A stretch of 25,021 nt of DNA from Welwitschia mirabilis (lineage: Eukaryota; Gnetophyta; Gnetopsida; Welwitschiales): assembly GCA_051453625.1 (NCBI GenBank), contig JBOZIK010000001.1:60414829-60439849 (forward strand), written 5' to 3'. Position numbers and translations under genes: made by a program. Every line of letters begins with the position of its first letter. The stretch's first letter is position 1. This document shows positions 19,771-25,021 of the stretch, one piece after another. The notes beneath the pieces were generated by a model. The model was not told where the DNA came from. It did not search any database and was given only the letters and a program-made list of their open reading frames with translations.

Positions 19771-20940
19771 AAAATAACATTTAAGATGATAAGGAAGAAG
19801 AGTAAGACATTGAAATATTAGAAGATTACAACTTCCCTTCTCTTGATAAAAACAAAAAGAAAAATTCTTCATAAAAGAAACTAAATACCTCTTGGCCTTA
19901 TAGGCTTAATAACAATTCAACTTTCAACAAACATCTTAAAGCCTTAATGAAAAATGTGAGCATAAACTTACCCTTTTGGAAACTTTTACAACAAAATATA
20001 GCTTACTCAAAACTATGGAAAGACTTTTAAAAAAGAAAAAAATGAATCATTCTTAGTAGAGTTTTTTTTAACTCAATCCCTCATAAATTTAGTGTTACAA
20101 AAATATTTAAAATTTAAAGATCTAGGGGGAGCAATAATAAATGTTACATTAGAGAGAAACAAAAAGATTAAGTAAGCTTTAATTGAAATTGGAGCGAGTG
20201 TTAATATTATGCCACTTCACATTTGCAAGAGATTTAGTTTGAAGGGTAGAATAGAGCCTACTTAGATTTTCTTAGAATTAGTAAACACTTTAGTTAAGAA
20301 ACTCTTAGGGGTCATAAAAAATTTATTGATCCAAATTAAAGAGGCCTGCTATCCAATAGAGGTAATTGTTATACAATTTGAACACAAAAGAGGATACTCA
20401 TTACTTCTAAGATGAGCTTTCTATATAGTAGCCCACTACATTATTGACACAAGAACTGGGATGATGAAGTTTTACTTTAAAAATAAAACATTTATAATTA
20501 GAGTCTTTGATGCAACTAAAAAAGACCTAGGTGATGATGAAATGGACATTGAAAGTAATATCAAATCAAATTTATTCTTATAACAACATTCCCTTAAATA
20601 AAGAGAGATGGCATTACACAAGTCTACATTTTATGATGACCCACTTCAGATTAAGAATATATAAGCCATTGTTACATCTAATTTTGAGTATGAATATTTA
20701 GATTAAAATGAAAAATAAATGAAACCTTTAGATTTCAAGGAAGTCCAATTATTAAATGAAAACTTATACCTTGAGAGAGATTGTCCACTACATGAGCCAA
20801 AAATTAAAAATTGTAATTTGAATTTGAATATAAAAAATCTTTCTAGTAGACTAGAATATACTTTTCTTTATAATGATCAAAAACATAACTCTTATAATAA
20901 ATGAAAATATTTTACCAAAGTTAACATTAATCTCCCATTT
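19771..20940 (+). pseudogene. Element B gag-pol linker and aspartic protease, degenerate
   Basis: The linker shows ILEDYNFPSLDKNKKKNSS, then TSWPYRLNNNSTFNKHLKAL, SINLPFWKLLQQNIAYSKL and WKDF, all collinear with A at 8945-9190. The protease begins with GGAIINVTLERN, then the catalytic loop EIGASVNIMP from 20185. The expected Asp is Glu (GAA), so the enzyme would be inactive. It continues with RIEPT, a stop, FLELVNTLVKKL, and YSLLLR at about 20397 (LLLGR in A). Then come YIIDTRTGMMKF and an open stretch 20719-20904 (LDFKEVQLLNENLYLERDCP, ending RLEYTFLYND), equivalent to the pre-RT linker in A. RT should follow but does not. Confidence 0.83.
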
Positions 20941-21275
20941 TGACTTCTAAAATTTGTTATTTTATGTGATCTCATAGAGTTTTACCTACTATCCCTCTCT
21001 TCCTCCAATTGATTTTACATGAAAATAATTGTATACCTTTTATGTTCTATCAATTGATGAACATTTGATTTGGATCTTATTTCTCTGAAAAAATGCAACA
21101 TCTTATGACCATCTAAATAGATCCTTTCCTTTTTCTTTCTTTTCAATGAAAGTGTTGATTAGATTTTACGATTTAAATAAAATTTTCTAGCTTTACGCTT
21201 TTTTTTTTTTTTTTTTGGTTTTGTTGATTTTGATTTTGATTTTATTTTTATATTTCTATTTCATTTTTCTATGTG

Positions 21276-21317
21276 TGTCATTTCTTCTATCATCCACATG
21301 ATAGTCAACATGACAGT
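21276..21317 (+). repeat. Dyad copy in the internal T-rich tract of B
   Basis: GTCATTTCTTCTATCATCCA then CATGATAGTCAACATGACAG. Both the outer pair (TGTCAT and ATGACA) and the inner pair (CTATCAT and ATGATAG) are inverted repeats, making this one of the most symmetrical copies. Confidence 0.65.
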
Positions 21318-21383
21318 TTCTATTTTTTAATTTTTGTATTTAATTTTTTGCTAAGATTTCTATTTTTTGTTTTTGTTTTTTGT

Positions 21384-21425
21384 CTTGTCATCCTCTCTAT
21401 GATCTAGGCAATGATAAGGATGAAT
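21384..21425 (+). repeat. Second dyad copy in the internal T-rich tract of B
   Basis: Left arm TTGTCATCCTCTCTATGATC with right half ATGATAAGGATGAATG. The outer arms CATCCT and AGGATG pair exactly. Confidence 0.55.
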
Positions 21426-21490
21426 GTTTATTGTTTTGGTTTTTTATTTTGAGAAAATACATTCTGATGGCTTTGTTAAGATTTCTAACT

Positions 21491-23070
21491 TGATCACTTA
21501 AGAAATTTAGGAAGTTAATGGAAAAAAGCTAAAAATATAGGAGCAATTGTGTGAATTTTCTCTTAACTTTTTCCTTTGGAGGTCATTATGATGTTACTTG
21601 ATCATCTTTCAAACATTATTTATATATTTATTTCCATGACTAGTCTTTGACTTGGGCATTTTATGGTAGTAAGATTGGATTCATTCAATCTTAAGACATT
21701 CACACGTCTATGAACTTCAATTTAAAGAAAGATGCTTTATTTTTGATGTTTTTTTTCCAATAGTGAAAAGGTCTGAGACTATTTATGGGTGTTCTTTTCT
21801 ATATTTATCTTATAACTTTACATTCATCTTTTGGAGTGTTTGGTCATGTGGAATATTTTTTATACACAAAAAAAAAGAGAGTAAAATAAGACCATGATGT
21901 TTGATATTTGAGATATTTTCAAAAACATGGTTACCATAATATCCTACCACAAGTACACCTAGGAAAATATTTCTAAGAGGAGCCTTTGACAATGTAACAT
22001 TATAGTTATGGAAACCCCATAGGGAGGTCAGTTGATCATGATTTCGGAATCCTTACTTCTCTGACAGTGGTTTCACTCTCTTCATTATAGATAATAAAAT
22101 AATAACAAAAACTTAAAGGCTATGGGATCAGTGGTGTAATTGGTGTTATCAAAGGCATTGCTTGTTTCTTAGACTCTTATTCTTTTCACATGATTATTTT
22201 ATTTCTTGAGATTTAGATGTTTATTTTGAGATGTTAGCAGGTGAGTTCATTTTTGAGCTATTATTTGATCTAATCATTTATTATTTAAAGCATTTCATTT
22301 TTAGCATCATCATAACCATTTCCTTATCAAATGGAATTTTTTATATATTAAGTTATGCATTTTCAAAGCAAGTGATGTCATGATTTCATTCATGAGAGTC
22401 TACTAAGTTAAAATGTTAGATCAGTGGAATATCTTTTGTTTATGTTACCTACTATCCATTCTTTTTGTTTTCATTTTTGGTTCTATTAGTTATTTAAAAT
22501 TCATTACCATATTTTACTTTTTTTAAGGACCTTAATGCCTTTCTTGCTCAATTTTTAATAAAGAGTTATTTTCTTGCTTAAATAAATTTGTGTTTTTTTA
22601 TTTTCAGTGTTTTGAAGTTTTTCAATGCTACTCATAATCATTTTGTAATGAAACATTTTCAGTATTCACTCTTTCTTTGCTTATAAGAACATTTAATGCA
22701 TTTATATTTTTTCAAATCTAACATTTCTTTACTCATCTTTTCACTTCATTTAAAAAGTTGTCCAAACAACTAAAAAATCCATCATCTGCCTTCTGACTCC
22801 AATATGCTTTCTTTTCTTTATTATCTAATACAAGACATATTATTTTTCTCAAGAAGGGATAGGACCCATTTTCATGGCTTAGTTTTATAAATTTTTAAGT
22901 TATTTCAAAGCTTTCATGAGATAAAATTTTAAAATCTTCATACACATTATGCATTACATGAGATTTTACTATGTGATGTGTTTTATGAGCTTGTTTTACA
23001 ATTTTTAGATTGGTTTTTTGTAAGACAAATTAGCTTGTAATTATGATTTTTTACCTAGTTTTTATCAGGC
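21491..23070 (+). other. 3' region of element B, integrase-end scrap then non-coding
   Basis: The first part (about 21500-21545, KFRKLMEKS-like) may correspond to the last codons of the pol frame of A near 12690, and it marks the right side of the missing RT-integrase block. From 21640 on it follows the 3' tract of A: CTTGGGCATTTTA, CATTCACACGTCTATGAACT, ATATCCTACCACAAGTACAC, GGTCAGTTGATCATG, GTGAGTTCAT. No gene is supported. A short minus-strand open frame at 21810-21992 lies across these conserved blocks and is not convincing. Confidence 0.6.
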
Positions 23071-23096
23071 ACTGACAAAGGCTAAGTGGAGGGCTA
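23071..23096 (+). other. Polypurine tract of element B
   Basis: ACTGACAAAGGCTAAGTGGA then GGGCTA, immediately before the TGTTGG start of the 3' LTR. It is nearly identical to the tract of A at 15117-15140. Confidence 0.78.
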
Positions 23097-23277
23097 TGTT
23101 GGACTACCAATTTGTGGTTATTTAATGGGGTTTTATGAGCTATTTTGTAGGACATTTACATAAGTTTAGATGCAATTCTGAGGATTTTGAAGAATCAATA
23201 GAAGAACTTGAAAATATGTAATTCTTAGCAAGATTTAATGCATTTAAGACACATTCTAATATATAGAGCTTTAGAGG

Positions 23278-24011
23278 NNNNNNNNNNNNNNNNNNNNNNN
23301 NNNNNNNNNNNNNNNNNNNNNNNNNNNNNNNNNNNNNNNNNNNNNNNNNNNNNNNNNNNNNNNNNNNNNNNNNNNNNNNNNNNNNNNNNNNNNNNNNNNN
23401 NNNNNNNNNNNNNNNNNNNNNNNNNNNNNNNNNNNNNNNNNNNNNNNNNNNNNNNNNNNNNNNNNNNNNNNNNNNNNNNNNNNNNNNNNNNNNNNNNNNN
23501 NNNNNNNNNNNNNNNNNNNNNNNNNNNNNNNNNNNNNNNNNNNNNNNNNNNNNNNNNNNNNNNNNNNNNNNNNNNNNNNNNNNNNNNNNNNNNNNNNNNN
23601 NNNNNNNNNNNNNNNNNNNNNNNNNNNNNNNNNNNNNNNNNNNNNNNNNNNNNNNNNNNNNNNNNNNNNNNNNNNNNNNNNNNNNNNNNNNNNNNNNNNN
23701 NNNNNNNNNNNNNNNNNNNNNNNNNNNNNNNNNNNNNNNNNNNNNNNNNNNNNNNNNNNNNNNNNNNNNNNNNNNNNNNNNNNNNNNNNNNNNNNNNNNN
23801 NNNNNNNNNNNNNNNNNNNNNNNNNNNNNNNNNNNNNNNNNNNNNNNNNNNNNNNNNNNNNNNNNNNNNNNNNNNNNNNNNNNNNNNNNNNNNNNNNNNN
23901 NNNNNNNNNNNNNNNNNNNNNNNNNNNNNNNNNNNNNNNNNNNNNNNNNNNNNNNNNNNNNNNNNNNNNNNNNNNNNNNNNNNNNNNNNNNNNNNNNNNN
24001 NNNNNNNNNNN
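23278..24011. other. Assembly gap, 734 N, probably spurious
   Basis: The 59 bases before the gap (23219-23277) and the 59 after it (24012-24070) are the same except for one C/T difference. The 5' LTR has this segment once. The simplest reading is two overlapping contigs that were not merged. Confidence 0.85.
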
Positions 24012-24123
24012 TAATTCTTAGCAAGATTTAATGCATTTAAGACACATTCTAATATATAGAGTTTTAGAGGAAGATTACTAATAGAAATACTAGCTTATCC
24101 TCAATAAAATGATTAAAGAAGAT

Positions 24124-24278
24124 CGTTATTCCCTCTATCATCCTCATGATAGGAAGGACGATGATAACATTCGATGCTGATATGAACTATTAAAATACTA
24201 CTGAGTCGTTATGCTGAATCATCTTTTGTAATAAGCTGTCATCCCCATCAACATTCAAATTATAGTTAGGATGACACT
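24124..24278 (+). promoter_or_regulatory. Dyad pair in the element B 3' LTR
   Basis: At 24124-24168: GTTATTCCC, core TATCATCCTCATGATAGG, right arm GGACGATGATAA. At 24235-24278: GCTGTCATCCCCATC ... AGTTAGGATGACACT. After discounting the gap and duplicate (793 bp), offsets are 234 and 345 bp from the LTR start. Confidence 0.6.
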
Positions 24279-24960
24279 GTTAAACTAATTTTGATAGTCG
24301 ACCTTTGACCATTTAATCTATTTCTTTTATGTAAAGGAGTGCTTTTATTGTCATTTTCTATTATGTTACCCTATAAATAAATATTCCCTTTGACTCTCTT
24401 ATGTATCTTCGATGCACTGGAAATTCTCGTGATAGGAGATTGAAGGGTGAAAGATTCATTTTAAGACTTGTAGAAAGATGTTTCCTTAGTGGAGGGTTGT
24501 GTATCCTCCATTGAGTTCGACTATTTTTTAATATAAATGTTATTCTTTTTAATATAAACTTTGTCTTCATATTTTCACATTAGATTATTAGATGTTTCTT
24601 ATGGTTTATATTGTCTTTGATCTGATGACAATTTCATTGGTAATATAGATCATTAAGGGTACTCTTTATCAAAGCTTAAAAAAAAGTAGTTTATATTCAT
24701 TCTGCATTGCATTTATATTAGGTTAAACTTTGCATTTGAATTGCATCCTTTATTTTCTGCATTATTATTTAGTTTTGATTATTTTACTTATTTGTGAAAA
24801 GTAATTTTTAGTCTCATCTCATAGTCTTCAATGAGAATATGACATTCAAATTTACTCCCACTCATACTAGTGTGTTGTATTATATAAGATATCTATTTTA
24901 TTTATGAAATGACAGAATCCTCTTGAGTATAAGACTCTTGCACAATACACACTGTGATTA

Positions 24961-25021
24961 AAAAAAAATCAGGTATAAATGTTAAAATATTTAATTTTTT
25001 CCATGATTAGAATTCAATCCT
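24961..25021. other. Unassigned flank after element B
   Basis: An A run followed by AT-rich sequence to the window end. No feature can be supported. The 5 bases before B (AAAAC) and after it (AAAAA) do not prove a target-site duplication. Confidence 0.4.

Larger units (their letters stand above)
20941..21490 (+). other. T-rich tract with two dyads in place of RT-integrase (element B)
   Basis: Where element A has RT, RNase H and integrase, B has about 550 bp of non-coding T-rich sequence with a 16-17 T run at about 21200. It contains dyads at 21276-21317 and 21384-21425. The composition and dyad density resemble the leader (17930-18260), so the tract may derive from leader-like sequence or be an independent regulatory tract. 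No protein-like frame is seen. Confidence 0.6.
16627..24960 (+). mobile_element. Element B: non-autonomous Athila-like element lacking RT, RNase H and integrase
   Basis: A second LTR element on the same strand as A. It has LTRs at 16627-17798 and 23097-24960 (the latter interrupted by a gap), a decayed tRNA-Asp-type primer site, gag, protease, a T-rich dyad-bearing tract, a 3' region collinear with that of A, and a polypurine tract. From about 20940 the coding sequence stops and nothing matching A 10000-12690 is present, so the enzymes for copying and integration are absent. It would have depended on a relative such as A. Gag and protease also contain stops, so this copy is dead. Confidence 0.85.
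23097..24960 (+). repeat. 3' LTR of element B, interrupted by an assembly gap
   Basis: It starts TGTTGGACTACC and ends near ACTGTGATTA at 24951-24960, aligned to the end of the 5' LTR. The N run 23278-24011 falls inside it. Removing the gap and one copy of the duplicated flank gives a length about 100 bp shorter than the 5' LTR, which the 100-bp segment at 17458-17557 accounts for. TATA box at 24372-24379; dyads at 24124-24168 and 24235-24278. Confidence 0.85.

Noticed and set aside
18946-19872. Long open frames across the N run
   Set aside because: They are open only because N codons are not stops. The flanking residues are antisense to gag.
23140-24024. Long open frames on both strands across the 734-N run
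   Set aside because: Artefacts of the gap inside an LTR; no coding evidence in the flanks.
5938-24278. The repeated dyads as a CRISPR array
   Set aside because: Copies are diverged, irregularly spaced over 18 kb, lie inside plant retrotransposons, and lack uniform spacers or any cas gene.

Overview
The window looks like nuclear DNA from a plant, probably a seed plant with a large, repeat-rich genome. It is strongly AT-rich and contains no recognisable host gene. Nearly everything identifiable is decayed LTR retrotransposon of families typical of plants. The species cannot be named from the sequence. A gymnosperm or other large genome would fit the old, mutated elements, but that is inference. 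Three runs of N (12953-12962, 18983-19770, 23278-24011) mark a draft assembly.

Layout. 1-2690 is mostly unassigned AT-rich sequence with one short strong dyad at 944-970. About 2700-4800 is a remnant Ty1/copia element: a probable 5' LTR and degenerate primer site, then gag sequence joined directly to reverse transcriptase, with protease and integrase missing, and finally RNase H. 4800-5701 is unassigned except for a short tandem repeat and a tiny copia RT scrap on the minus strand. 5702-16360 is an almost complete but dead Ty3/gypsy element of the Athila-like type (element A): 1.25-kb LTRs, tRNA-Asp-type primer site, gag, protease, RT, RNase H, integrase, a 2.4-kb 3' non-coding tract, polypurine tract and 3' LTR. 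A 266-bp strip separates it from a second, related, same-strand element (element B, 16627 to about 24960). B has its own LTR pair, primer site, gag and protease, but no RT, RNase H or integrase: its protease region passes into a T-rich tract and then into the same kind of 3' region as A.

How the parts relate. A and B share gag, protease, the leader plan, the 3' region and the polypurine tract, and their LTRs are recognisably related, so B looks like a non-autonomous relative that would have needed enzymes from an A-like partner. Both are now dead. Stops, frameshifts and altered catalytic codons are frequent, and many changes read as C-to-T or G-to-A, as expected for old methylated DNA.

The most interesting signal is a recurrent imperfect palindrome of about 40 bp. 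I count 19 copies, all inside A or B. Outer arms are GTCATCC and GGATGAC, and inner arms resemble TGTCG and CGACA. Two copies sit at nearly the same offsets (about 230 and 345 bp from the LTR start) in all four LTRs, upstream of a TATA box. Others cluster in the leaders and in the internal non-coding tracts. I do not recognise this as a described element. Separately, the 734-N gap at 23278 is flanked by the same 59 bp on both sides and is probably an assembly artefact.
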